A stretch of DNA of 64,000 nucleotides, taken from contig CAXHSH010000293.1 in the NCBI GenBank assembly GCA_964019135.1, positions 124,001 to 188,000 of the forward strand, in the 5' to 3' direction. Positions 9,601-18,507 of the stretch are shown here, one piece after another. How positions within the stretch are numbered: position 1 is the stretch's first letter; the number at the start of each line of letters is the position of its first letter. The notes beneath the pieces are model-generated. The model was not told the DNA's origin and made no database searches. It saw nothing but the letters and a program-made list of their open reading frames with translations. The translations under genes and the position numbers were made by a program. Source of the DNA: Arenicola marina (taxonomy: Eukaryota > Annelida > Polychaeta > Arenicolidae).

Positions 9601-12600
9601 CTTTCCAATGTCGCTCTAAGAACTACTCAGGTTAAAGCGTCATACTCAAACGAACCATTTAAAGATTAAAGAAGTTCCCCAGTATTTCAATAATAAAGTA
9701 TTCTCCTCAGTGGATGTGGTGTTGAATCTATACAAGCAGATATACATACTTGGTGAAGCACCCTGTTTTCAAGAGAGGCGTCATCCTCATCTGAAGATTC
9801 ACCCTGTTGGAATGCCGAAGAAGAGAAATGTAACTACATTCCAATAAATGTATATAGCCACATAATTGACACATACTAAGTGATTTTAAACTTTGATGGC
9901 CTGAATACAAATATCTATAACTTCTGTAAACACATATAAACGATGTCACAATTATACCTCCCTGAATAGAACATGTAACACATATACCTGTACTTATATC
10001 AGGCACATCTTGGAGCAACTCTTGCAACACAATCCGTTCAGGCCAGTTGTTCTACAAACAAAATAAATAAATCCGTTCTTCTTCAAAGTTCATTATACAG
10101 ATATTTCCAGCCACTTAAGATCACATAATACACACCAGTTATACATGCTGCACTATTGCCACCGAATTGCCTGGATGTTATCTTCAGTGGGCCAAACACT
10201 AATAACATTCCATCTAATAATTAAAATCTGCAATAAATATATTTCCTCAATTTCTGATTATTATTGTCTTTTGTGCCAAATAGATTACATTGTACATGTA
10301 CTTACCACAGGCAAATCAAGAAGCAAGTCCTGAGCTGGAACGTTGGCCTCATCAGGAAGAATGTTCTGGAAAATAAACAAGTATGCATGTGTAGCAGCTA
10401 GTGGACATTTATGATGATTATTAGGGCCCCAGAGCGGCTTTTTCGACACGGCGACACGGCGATTTTTAAAATCGACAACGCGACATTGGGGTTGTCTTAA
10501 AATCGACACACGACATGCATGGACCTTCTCTTAAAATCGACACACGACATGGACCTTCTCTTAAAATAGACACGCGACATGGCTACCCCCCCTCAGGGGC
10601 CCTATTATTATGTCGAAACCTTGAAAGACCAAATCAGGAAGCAAGTCCTGAGCTGGGACTAGCGCTGTCTCCTCAGGAAAGGTGTTCTATAAATCAACAA
10701 GTATGCATTTGTAGCAGCGACATTTATGATGATTATTATGTCAAAACCTTGAAGGACTTGCAACAAATCTATTTCCTCAACTCGTAATTGTTATTGTCAT
10801 TCATGAATGATAGGTTATATAGCAAATATACTTACCACGGCCAAATCAGGAAGCAAGTCCTGAGCTGGGACTAGCGCTGTCTCCTCAGGAAAGGTGTTCT
10901 ATAAATAAACAAGTATGCATGTGTAGCAGTGGACATTTATGTTCCTAGGTAGGCAATACGATTTCAGTGTTTGGTGATCAAAGTCTCTGTCTGTGGATTT
11001 GTAATCTAAAAGTCTACACCCACTTAATGTATTATAATTATCATATCAAAATCGCAGGTGTAACGTGTTTTAAGCCAATTATGTTGAGAACGTTATTAAA
11101 ACCTGTTTATATTTAATGGAAGTACCGGTATATAATATATATTGTATGAACAATCAAACTAAAAATTACCTCGTCATTCTTTGGCATAAGCCACAGCTTC
11201 GATCGCGGGGGTCCATTTAGCGACTTGATGCCGCTTGGCGTCAAAGGTGTTATTTCAATGGGAAGGAAAGCTCTGTCCTTATTGAGGAATGCAAGGCAAT
11301 ATTCCTGATTTGCCAAAACAAAAAAATGACGCTTCATCTCAAGGTCAAACGTCTCACTTGAGGCCTTTCTTGGGATTGTAATTGTCTTGCAGCGGTAGTA
11401 TATGCTATCTGAAGACAAAAAAGACATATTTCCTTCATCCTCCCTGTGTGGGTGATTCTTTTTCCTGTATTGAATATATATATACATGATGATATCCATT
11501 CAGAAATAGACCATTAGGGTAATAGTTAAAATGGGTATTGCAGATTGGTTTGGTACTGGCATAGCGTCACCAAGAATTAAATGCCCAAACATGCTTTAAG
11601 TGCATTGAGGGATGGGGCTTCAACTACTCGGGCTGACATATTATTCCAGGAGTCTGTCACTCTGTTTGATATGTAGTTTTGCCTAGTTGTTGTTTGGCAG
11701 TAATGTGTTTTAGTTTGTATTTATGTTATCTGGTAACATTGCCCATCTCCATAGGAAAACTGATGCTGTTGGTGTCGTAAATCTTGTTGATATATAAACT
11801 TGTAAGTCTCGATCATACGTCCCCTCCTTTTTCGATAAACCATACTTGGTAGGTTCATTATCTTGAGCCTTTATGAACTTCATGGTCACATACCGTATCC
11901 GACGTACATTTTTGGACACTAAAACATAATTATGTTTCCCGCTGTCTCATGGACGGATCTAGGGGGGGGGGGTTCACCTGGGAACTTGAACATACACTGT
12001 CCCGGTTGTAAAAGTTAGTCATTCTCACACTGACTTCCCCCCCCCGCCCCACCCCCACCCTCCTCGTTGTAAAAAAATTGGTGGACATCTGCGGTCATCC
12101 TCTCCCCCCCCCCCCTCCGGTCGCAAGTTTCCTTAGAGCAAAGAGCCCCCCCACCCGGTTCCCCGGTCGCACACCCCCCCCACTCCCCCACCCCCACCCC
12201 TCTCTTCAAATTTCTATAGCTCCGGCCCTGCTGTCTGAATTTACAATTAAATGTTCAAAGATAATTACCTTTGGACCGGTGACTGGAAGCCAAGTGCTTT
12301 GGTCATACCGTGCTTCCTTATTGGGAATGACCACAACATTGAATGTGTAGTTCAATGACTTTTTTTCGCGTCGTCTTTCTCTTGTCGTGACAAAGTTACT
12401 GAAACTGAACAAAAAAACAGTTTATTTCACATTATTAAAGAAAATAGACGTTTTTTTTGTCTTAAGGGGTCGAGATTAGCCCACTTTGCCTTAATAAGAA
12501 ACCAAAAAGCGTTGTACATGTTTTATTTATGTCATGGGATCAAAGTCAACCTACATAAACAAAGCATATTGTATAAAGAGACTTAGTCAATTTTAAGCTT

Positions 12601-14032
12601 GGAAATATACCACGTGCCATGGGTATGACGCCTTCATTGTTAAAGCATTGTTGGTTTCACCCAACAAGAGCAACATGCGTCTCACATGGGATTAGTCAGT
12701 TTTGTGTATTAAATTACAGACCACATTTTGAGAGTGAAGATGTAATATATTATCCATGTGACTAGTATTGATCATGGGAAATATTATTTTGTGGTTATAT
12801 GTTGATACTTTGTCAGTCTGATGTATCAAATTTGGAAATGCTGCTTTATCCTGGGGAATATGGTGCCAAGATGAATCCTGCATGTCCCAGATTGATATCT
12901 ATATTTGGTATTTCACATAGAATATTGCTTATTACAAGAGTCAACCATGACTGAAAATGATTGAACACCTGTAAAGGGACTGCAGTTAGTATGTGTGAAA
13001 TTATATCACTGTGGTTTGATTATTTGTCATCTCAGAGTAGATATCACAAACCTTGTTTTTGGTATCATAGGAAATATTTTGTATCATATATGTTTTAGTC
13101 TCACACAGGGGTTGTCAATTCATTTCACTCTCTTATGGGAATCTTGTTTTATTTAAATGAGATAGATCTACATGATGTAATGATACCATGTGTGTTTTAT
13201 GAGTGAATCTCATGAAATTGTTAAACTAACTGAATATTTTGAATTTAAATATTTGTTTTAATCAAACATGTTGTCAGGTGTGATACTCTTCTGAGTTACT
13301 GACATTTCTAGATCTAATTGGTGTATTCATTTGTCACAATAATCAAAGTAATGTTGGAAAGTATGAATACAATAAACTATTTTCAGCGATGATCTGAACA
13401 TATGTAGCAATTAATTATTATAAATCCTTACATTTTTTTATAGGCAACTTGTAAGATTTACCATCAGTAAAAGTGATCTCTTTTTTTTAACTTATACTTA
13501 TGTTGTTACTGCTTTCACATAGATTCATCATCATTTCAAATTATTATATATCATATTAGACAATTCATCCAGGATGTATGAAAGCTTAATATTACTTTCA
13601 TAATGAGTAAATTTCTTTTATTGTAATAGAGTCTGCCAGCTTTCCAAGATTATATTTCATCCGGACTTACTGATTTATTGTTTTCCTGACTTGTTTCAGA
13701 GTGTTATTTTCTGAGGAAAATAAATAACCACAAAATTAAGTGCCTCGCAATGTTGTTTTCTCTTTGTCCCAAACACACATTACTAGGCCTATATTACTAT
13801 ATTACACTTAGTTAATATTGATGCTATAGTGAAGTAATAATTTTAATTTATCTAATAATGCATTAAGTCAATTTATAATTGGCTAAGGTGAACAGGTGTC
13901 GGATCACTTGTTTGTGTTGACATTAAGAACAAAATACCCATTTGTTACCAAAATATCCCTATACACCTAACAGTTTTTTTTACCAGCTAAAATGTTGTAC
14001 ATTTTGCTTGCTCTGTTGGAGTCTGACGCCAT
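4335..14032 (-). CDS. HECT-type E3 ubiquitin ligase gene carried by the transposon (G2E3-like)
   Basis: A multi-exon minus-strand gene. Exons supported by splice signals are 14032-13984, 12404-12269, 11408-11170, 10898-10836, 10365-10306, 10051-9988, 9803-9750, 8071-8011, 6668-6294, 5919-5705, 5528-5345, 5009-4803 and 4579-4335. The C-terminal five exons encode a full HECT domain with its catalytic cysteine; the N-terminal part has short repeat exons, an acidic exon and two longer exons of unknown fold. HECT ligases accept ubiquitin on the cysteine and pass it to a substrate. The putative ATG lies 29 bp inside the right inverted repeat, which argues that the gene belongs to the element. Phases do not match at several N-terminal junctions (exon 1 to 12404, 12269 to 11408, 9988 to 9803, 8011 to 6668), so some exons are missed or altered. 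It resembles the many G2/M-phase-specific E3 ligase-like proteins of invertebrates. A frame-disrupting 53-bp repeat lies in one HECT exon. Confidence 0.75.
6442..6600 (-). repeat. 53-bp tandem repeat, three copies, inside a HECT exon
   Basis: Three near-identical 53-bp units begin at 6442, 6495 and 6548. One unit encodes the family-typical MSLEVRREAALRD before ALVLRRFLPNIYD. Two extra units add 106 bp, not a multiple of three, so the downstream HECT frame is lost unless the extra copies are absent or skipped. The high identity suggests a recent slippage or unequal-exchange event. Confidence 0.85.
6669..8010 (-). other. HECT gene intron region, AT-rich, no resolved exon
   Basis: This 1.3-kb stretch lies between the 8071-8011 exon (ending phase 1) and the 6668-6294 exon (needing a phase 2 partner), so at least one short exon may be hidden here. 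Candidate short open stretches on the minus strand (for example 7374-7147) could not be confirmed by family similarity. A G-run lies at about 7540. Confidence 0.35.
8011..8071 (-). CDS. Small linker exon of the HECT gene
   Basis: On the minus strand, TTTTGTAG precedes ACAAACAATCC and TTGAAAG precedes GTAAGGAC, giving a 61-nt exon encoding TNNPVYHNLTPPSVENEPLK plus one base. It starts in phase 0, matching the end of the acidic exon at 9750. It is probably a disordered linker upstream of the HECT domain. Confidence 0.5.
8418..9360. mobile_element. 943-bp non-autonomous hAT-type element with palindromic TAATCGATTA ends
   Basis: The ends are CAGACATGGGGTAATCA and the reverse complement of TAATCACCCCATGGCTG, flanked by a perfect 8-bp duplication CCGCCGAG at 8410-8417 and 9361-9368. 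The CAG...CTG ends and 8-bp duplication are hallmarks of the hAT superfamily. Both subterminal regions (8427-8545 and 9223-9352) are built from repeated GTAATCGATTAC-like palindromes. The middle has a GTAGGTGGG minisatellite and no transposase frame. It sits in a HECT-gene intron. Confidence 0.85.
8819..8912. repeat. Purine-rich minisatellite inside the hAT-type element
   Basis: About three copies of a roughly 33-bp unit containing GTAGGTGGGGGCTGTGATGG, with internal GTAG slippage. Confidence 0.75.
9476..9541 (+). repeat. tRNA-derived SINE fragment
   Basis: It contains CCAAGCGGCCGGTGCGGG, a box B-like GGTTCCAATCC, then CACCTG and GAGCAGGATAAACATTTCA. The same order of blocks occurs at 46596-46664, so this is a dispersed repeat. 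No good box A and no full tRNA fold were found, hence a truncated SINE rather than a tRNA gene. Confidence 0.5.
9750..9803 (-). CDS. Acidic exon of the HECT gene
   Basis: On the minus strand, CCAACAG precedes GGTGAATC and CACCAA precedes GTATGT. The 54-nt exon encodes 18 residues starting GESSDEDDASLEN, phase 0 at both ends. It is a likely flexible acidic linker. Confidence 0.55.
9988..10898 (-). CDS. Tandemly duplicated short exons of the HECT gene
   Basis: Exons 10898-10836 (63 nt) and 10365-10306 (60 nt), both phase 0-0, encode NTFPEETALVPAQDLLPDL-AV and NILPDEANVPAQDLLLDL-PV. A decayed copy lies at 10686-10627, lacking its donor. A more distant relative at 10051-9988 starts NNWPERIVLQELLQDVPD. 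The shared pattern is N..P[ED]......Q[DE]LL.D. The first three copies come from tandem duplication of an exon plus its intron; the spacing between the first two is 212 bp. Such 20-residue acidic-hydrophobic units could be short interaction motifs; this is inference. One copy's intron contains a MITE that its sister copies lack. Confidence 0.65.
10424..10603. mobile_element. 180-bp MITE with GGGCCCC ends and an internal paralogous empty site
   Basis: The ends are GGGCCCCAGAG and CTCAGGGGCCCT, flanked by ATTATTA at 10417-10423 and 10604-10610. The duplicated intron near 10730-10738 carries the same flanks with no insert, which marks the boundaries. Inside are three copies of a 30-34-bp unit containing TTAAAATCGACACACGACAT. 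Confidence 0.7.
11170..11408 (-). CDS. N-terminal region exon of the HECT gene
   Basis: A 239-nt exon with an acceptor after TTGTCTTCAG and a donor before GTAATTTT. The peptide includes YYRCKTITIPRKASSETFDL, then ITPLTPSGIKSLNG and KLWLMPKNDE. It resembles the unnamed region upstream of HECT domains in invertebrate G2E3-like proteins as I recall them; no fold is assigned. It ends in phase 0, matching the repeat exon at 10898. Confidence 0.6.
11949..12229. mobile_element. 281-bp hAT-like MITE, C/G-run rich
   Basis: The ends ATGGACGGATCTAG and the reverse complement of TAGCTCCGGCCCT match at most positions. GCTGTCTC at 11941-11948 and GCTGTCTG at 12230-12237 form an 8-bp duplication with one mismatch. 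The interior is poly-G/poly-C with no coding frame. It sits in a HECT-gene intron. Confidence 0.5.
12269..12404 (-). CDS. N-terminal region exon of the HECT gene
   Basis: It runs from an acceptor after TTGTTCAG (or TTTCAG six bases later) to a donor before GTAATTATC. It encodes a basic patch, TTRERRREKKS, then LNYTFNVVVIPNKEARYD and STWLPVTGPK. Its start needs two bases from the preceding exon while predicted exon 1 leaves one, and its end does not match the phase of the 11408 exon, so an extra small exon on each side is likely. Confidence 0.5.
12405..13983 (-). other. Large AT-rich first intron of the HECT gene
   Basis: About 1.6 kb with no long open frame, rich in T-runs. It may hide a short exon, judged from the phase mismatch between its flanking exons. 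Nothing else was recognised. Confidence 0.4.
13984..14032 (-). CDS. Putative first exon of the HECT gene
   Basis: ATG at 14032-14030 opens MASDSNRASKMYNILA, followed by a donor TAGCTG/GTAAAA. It lies 29 bp inside the right inverted repeat, mirroring the transposase ATG 60 bp inside the left one. The start is chosen from this symmetry and the donor site. Confidence 0.45.
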
Positions 14033-14060
14033 TTTGTAAATTTAGATACCGCCAAAATGT

Positions 14061-14375
14061 CGCGATGTAAGGAAGGTCTTGATTGGTCAACAGGTTACGC
14101 GCGTAACCCAGTCACTTACGCGCGTCACTTACGCGCGTAACCCAGTCACTTACGCGCGTAACCCAGTCACTTACGTGCGTAACCCAGTCACTTACGCGCG
14201 TAACCCAGTCACTTACGCGCGTAACCCAGTCACTTACGCGCGTAACCCAGCCACTTACGCGCGTAACCCAGTCACTTACGCGCGTAACCCAGTCACTTAC
14301 GCGCGTAAGCTGGCTATCACGCGTTCAATATTGAACGCGTTCAAAATTCCAATGTGACCCAAATGGCCCCTCATA
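14061..14375 (-). repeat. Right terminal inverted repeat with 21-bp subterminal tandem units
   Basis: This is the reverse complement of the left repeat: it starts CGCGATGTAAGGAAGGTC, has about ten GTAACCCAGTCACTTACGCGC units, carries the same 22-bp palindrome at 14319-14340 and ends GGCCCCTCATA. The array here is more regular than on the left. Confidence 0.88.
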
Positions 14376-14381
14376 TCGCAT
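14376..14381. repeat. Right target-site duplication TCGCAT
   Basis: This is the second copy of the 6-bp duplication, directly after the terminus GGCCCCTCATA. Confidence 0.9.
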
Positions 14382-14603
14382 GTCATCGCCGTCTTCCGTC
14401 TGGAAAGTAAAGGATCACCTGAGACTATCACCGAGGGCTGGCAGGACGACGGCGCCCACGGAGCAGGTCGTCATTTACGCTACCTGATGAGACGCCACAA
14501 CATGACCAACACAGCCGTCTTCGTGACGTCATACGGCCAGCGGGCCCAGCTGGGCCAACGAGGATTTCGCCAGCTGGAGGCGGCTTTTGAATCCGTCTCA
14601 TAA
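14382..14603 (+). pseudogene. LINE ORF1 fragment, right half: IMPACT/YigZ-like domain
   Basis: This continues exactly in frame from base 367 and ends at TAA 14601-14603. The peptide begins VIAVFRLESKG and carries EGWQDDGAHGAGRHL and VFVTSYGQRAQLGQRGF. These fit the core of the IMPACT/YigZ (UPF0029) fold: an A.R strand, a DDGE.GAG-type loop, a hydrophobic strand, then a GG..LG.rf-type segment. The GG pair is replaced by GQ here. The perfect reading-frame continuity across the insertion shows that the 14-kb element landed inside this domain. The family's usual role is ribosome- or GCN1-associated regulation in cellular IMPACT; its role in a LINE protein is unknown. Confidence 0.65.
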
Positions 14604-15331
14604 CGCCATGTGATGTGTATATCCGAGCGTATGTACATATTCTAATATCCGTTTTGTCCATTGTTGATGTAACTAATTTATTTATAGCTGTGGTAATCAG
14701 TAGCGTCTTCACTGTGCGGACGAAAGTCGCGCCCGTGCAATAACGAGAAGCGAGCAAACCCGTCACTGGCTACATGTGTATGATGTGTTTATTGTGTACG
14801 GCCTTGCCTCCACGCGGGAATCTGCGTCGTGAATTGCGCTTTTAAGCGGCCAATTGTATATTTCACGTGAGAACATGTGTCTCTTCGTCAAATTGCCCCT
14901 AATTTCAACGTTGCACGGGTTTGTCTTGCCGCGTAGACGTCTTATTTTATGCCGGGCAATACGGCTTGGTCCCCGCAATGCCTCTTCAAGTGTTTGTCCT
15001 GATTAACTTGTGACTGAAATGTACATAATGTTTCTTTGCCTGCTTGCTGCACAACCGTTCTGTGATCAATCACACTTCCACTCTTCATGCCATGTTGCAA
15101 ACCTCCTTCTTTCTTCCTTTCCTCAACCTCTTTCTTTCTTTCCTTCCCTTCAGTAATTTGTCTGAGCACCAGTCAGAATAACTCATTTACCTATCTACGC
15201 CTTGGCCCACGTTCGCCACTGGCTTCTCAATGCTGGCCAGCCAACGCCGCTGCAAGATCGATTGTTCGCACCAGTGCGAATGGCCGCCCTGCTCACTTGG
15301 TACTTCATCCTGATCCATCTATTAAACCCTC
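14604..15331. other. No recognisable gene
   Basis: This is sequence after the LINE ORF1 stop. It includes a pyrimidine-rich CTTTCTTTC stretch at about 15105-15150 and probably the 5' region of the downstream LINE. No RNA gene or conserved frame was seen. Confidence 0.4.
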
Positions 15332-18300
15332 ATGCAGAGTATTGAAATACACAGGATAAACATTGGTCTTTACCACTGTAGATGTCGTGGATGCAGATTA
15401 AGTAAAATCTACGGCGCAGAATTGTTCTTTTGGCAGGTAGTGGCACTGAATTTTATATGGCTCACATTTATTAAGCGTAATTTACTGAGCAGAGCAGGTG
15501 ATATACACAATAACCCGGGGCCTGGGGAATCAAAGCGTCTATGTTTGTTCCATGTCAATATCAGAAGTCTGCTGGCTGCAGCTGGCGCACGCGCACACAA
15601 CAACGTGACTAAATTTGACTACCTCATGGCTGACATGTCCGCAAACGAGTTTGACATAGTATCAGTATCAGAATCATGGCTTGGTAACAGTACTGCTGAC
15701 AGTTGTTTAGAAGTCCCCTCATACTGCCTGTTTCGTAGAGACCGCGTGAACGACCAACACGGTGGACTACTAACATTCAGAATAGTCAGGCATATACCAG
15801 AGAAGTTTGGGACTATAAGCACGGCGACTATGAGCTGTTACTTAGTTTGCTGCATAGAGCTCCGTGGGAGGCGGCCCTATTAGCGGCCAATGTTAACGAA
15901 GCTGCGACTGTATGGGTTGACATTTTTTTTAAAACAGCAGAATTTTGTATACCGCCCTACATGGCAACTATTCGTCCTGGATCAAAGCCTTGGATAACTA
16001 ACCACATCAAATGTCTTATCAGAAAACGCGATCGTTTGTACAAATTCATGCAAAATGTGACGCGAACAGATGCCTTAGGTTCTTACAAAAGGTTACGCAA
16101 TGACATTGTTAATGAAATCCGCAAAAGCAAGGCACTTTATGCCGCAAAAAGCGAAGATGGTCTCCTACGCGAACCATGTGGTTCGCGCAATTGGTGGAAC
16201 ATCATCAAACGCGAGCTAAATTTAAGGAAGACAGAAACTCCAATGCCCCTGCTTTACAAAGGTAACACAATCTGCGACGACTTGGAAAAAGCGGAGGCGT
16301 TCAATGATTTTTTTGTATTACAAACTCGCGTTAATGATGCAAACATAATGTTAGATGATTCTGAATTAGCAAGGTCCCCCTACCCTTCTATCCCAGACAA
16401 AGTCGTAAGTGAAGAGGAGGTATACAATATATTATCCAAGTTAAACGTCAATAAAGCTACTGGACGCGACAAAATAAGTAACAGACTACTCACTATTGGG
16501 GCTAATGCGATTGCTTCTCCATTATCTCGGCTATTTAACAGATCTCTGCGTACGGGTGTCTTTCCCGATCAGTGGAAGCTTGCGAACGTTGTACCATTAC
16601 ATAAGAAGGGTTCGAAATATGATCCGTCAAACTACCGACCAGTTGCACTACTCCCCTGTGTTTCCAAGGTGTTTGAGAAGCTTATGTTTTGTCATATATT
16701 CCAACACTTAAAAGAAAACCGTATATTAAATCCACGTCAGTCCGGTTTTATACCGGGAGATTCTACCGTCAACCAATTGCTTGTTATATGTGACAATATT
16801 TATAGAGAACTTGATAGAGGTAAGGAAGTCCAGTGCGTATTTATAGACTTTTGTAAAGCCTTTGACAAAGTGAGCCACGCCGGTTTACTATTTAAACTCC
16901 ATCGTTATGGTATATGAGGCCAAACCCTATCATGGTTGAAGAGTTACTTGTCAAATAGGTTTCAAATTGTTGTACAGCATAATAGGTCGTCGTCTATGCG
17001 TCAAGTTGAAGCCGGTGTTCCGCAAGGCTCCGTTTTGGGGCCTTTGCTTTTCTTGGTTTACATTAACGATATTACAGAAGACGTAGACAGCGACACATTC
17101 CTCTTCGCTGACGATGTGTCTATATTCAAGGTCATCGGTTTAGATGCCGAGGTAGATATAAGAACATTAAACCGCGATCTACAAGCTATACATGGGTGGT
17201 CTGAAAAATGGAAAATGGAGATCAGCGTAGAGAAAACAAAGACTGTATTGTTCAGTAAGAAGAATCGCGATATCAAACACCATGTACATATAGCCGGCCG
17301 TACCATTGAACAAGTGTCATCTCATAAGCACCTGGGTATCACCTTTATGTCTAATATGTCATGGACAAGACATGTCCAAATTATTACTACTAAAGCGTCC
17401 GTTAGATTGAATCTGCTTAAACGGGTGAAATATAAGTGGTCTCGTAAGAGTTTAGAGCTATTTTATTTGTCATATGTGCGGCCACTCTTGGAATATGGTA
17501 GTGTTGTATTTGCAAACTGTGATGCCAAGAGCAGCCAGGAGATCGAAAACGTTCAAAACGAGGCCATCCGCGTATTCACTGGTGCAAAGAGCCGATCATA
17601 TAGAATCGGGTTATTGAACGAAAGCGGTCTGCCCTCACTTACAGACCGCCGCCAATTTCAGATCGCTGTTAAATATGCCCAGTGCGTCCTAGGCGTAACC
17701 CCATCCTATATCACATCTAGACTTCCATCCAGGTTGGGTTCCAACAGAACGACGTGAGGCAACAATGCCAATCAATTCCGCACCATCCATTGTACAAATA
17801 ATAGTTACTTATCTAGTTTCTTCCCCGCAGGTACACGAAGGTGGAACTCTTTGCCGCGTGCACTGCGTAGTTGCCAATCTGTTAGCCAATTTCGATCTCT
17901 GTATTGCTCTCGGTATACCATACGTCAAAGCAAAGTAAGGTACTTTTATATGGGTTCAAGAAAATTGCAAGTGACATTAGCGCAAATGCGACTGGGTTTC
18001 AGCAATTTAAACAAACATCTGTACGATAAACTGTGCAACGAAAGCCCCTACTGTTCATGTGGTGCTGTTAGTGAGACTGTTATGCATTTTTTTCTCGACT
18101 GTCCTAATTATAACCGCGAAAGAGAATGTTTAATCGGCAGTCTTATTAGAATAACTCATGACCTCAATCGAAAAGATATTGTACATTTATTCCTCTACGG
18201 CCACGAGCGTCTTACTGCAAACTCTATTATAATTGACGCCATATCTACATTTGTTGCATCTACTCATCGTTTCAGATATCAATAATCTGTCTGGAGTAAG

Positions 18301-18498
18301 CCTGTAAGTCTATCCCTCTTCCCTCTTCCTGTCTCCTTTCATATACCGTTATATGTGACCAAACTTGCCTCGCCATTGTACCATTGTACTATTGCATATT
18401 TTGTTTTACATTGTAACATATTGCTTTTCATTTTTTTGAGGAAGCCCCATGTTCCTAGCCTATGCTATTCGGGGTATCCTCGTTAAATACATAAGTTT
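15332..18498 (+). mobile_element. CR1/Jockey-group LINE, ORF2 with endonuclease and reverse transcriptase
   Basis: The N-terminal frame (15332 to about 15790) has a 2A-like AGDIHNNPGP, then an apurinic endonuclease start: FHVNIRSLL, FDIVSVSESWL. The rest of the endonuclease is missing; a deletion with a frame change lies at about 15785-15850. From 15847 one frame runs to 18285, interrupted only by TGA at 16915 and 17755, both plausible from CGA. Reverse transcriptase motifs are NKATGRDKIS, NYRPVALLP, FIDFCKAFDKVSH, GVPQGSVLGPLLFLVYIND and FADDVSIF. The C-terminus has FFPAGTRRWNSLPRAL and a cysteine motif YCSCGAVSETVMHFFLDCP. The 3' end GGGGTATCCTCGTTAAATAC is typical of this LINE group. The copy is not autonomous. 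It copies RNA into DNA at a nicked target. Confidence 0.85.
15494..15523 (+). other. 2A-like ribosome-skipping motif in the LINE N-terminus
   Basis: RAGDIHNNPGP fits the 2A pattern D(V/I)ExNPGP except for H in place of E. Such motifs occur near the N-terminus of non-LTR retrotransposon proteins and can separate the upstream peptide; the substitution may weaken activity. Confidence 0.5.
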
Positions 18499-18507
18499 AA
18501 ACCAACC

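Larger units (their letters stand above)
368..14375. mobile_element. 14-kb cut-and-paste DNA transposon, IS3EU-like, with HECT ligase cargo
   Basis: The element is 14,008 bp, begins TAT and ends ATA, has long inverted repeats and is bounded by a perfect 6-bp target duplication. It contains two convergent genes: a five-exon DDE transposase reading inward from the left repeat and a multi-exon HECT E3 ligase reading inward from the right repeat. From memory, the eukaryotic IS3EU superfamily has 6-bp duplications, TAY...RTA ends and a retroviral-integrase-like DDE transposase, and this fits; the family name is a recollection, not a search result. The intact transposase, perfect duplication and well-preserved ends point to fairly recent movement. 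Later events include a 943-bp hAT-type element, two or three MITEs and a SINE piece in introns, and a tandem expansion inside a HECT exon. Confidence 0.85.

Noticed and set aside
12015-12209. Gly-rich minus-strand frame
   Set aside because: It is produced by poly-C/poly-G runs inside a MITE.
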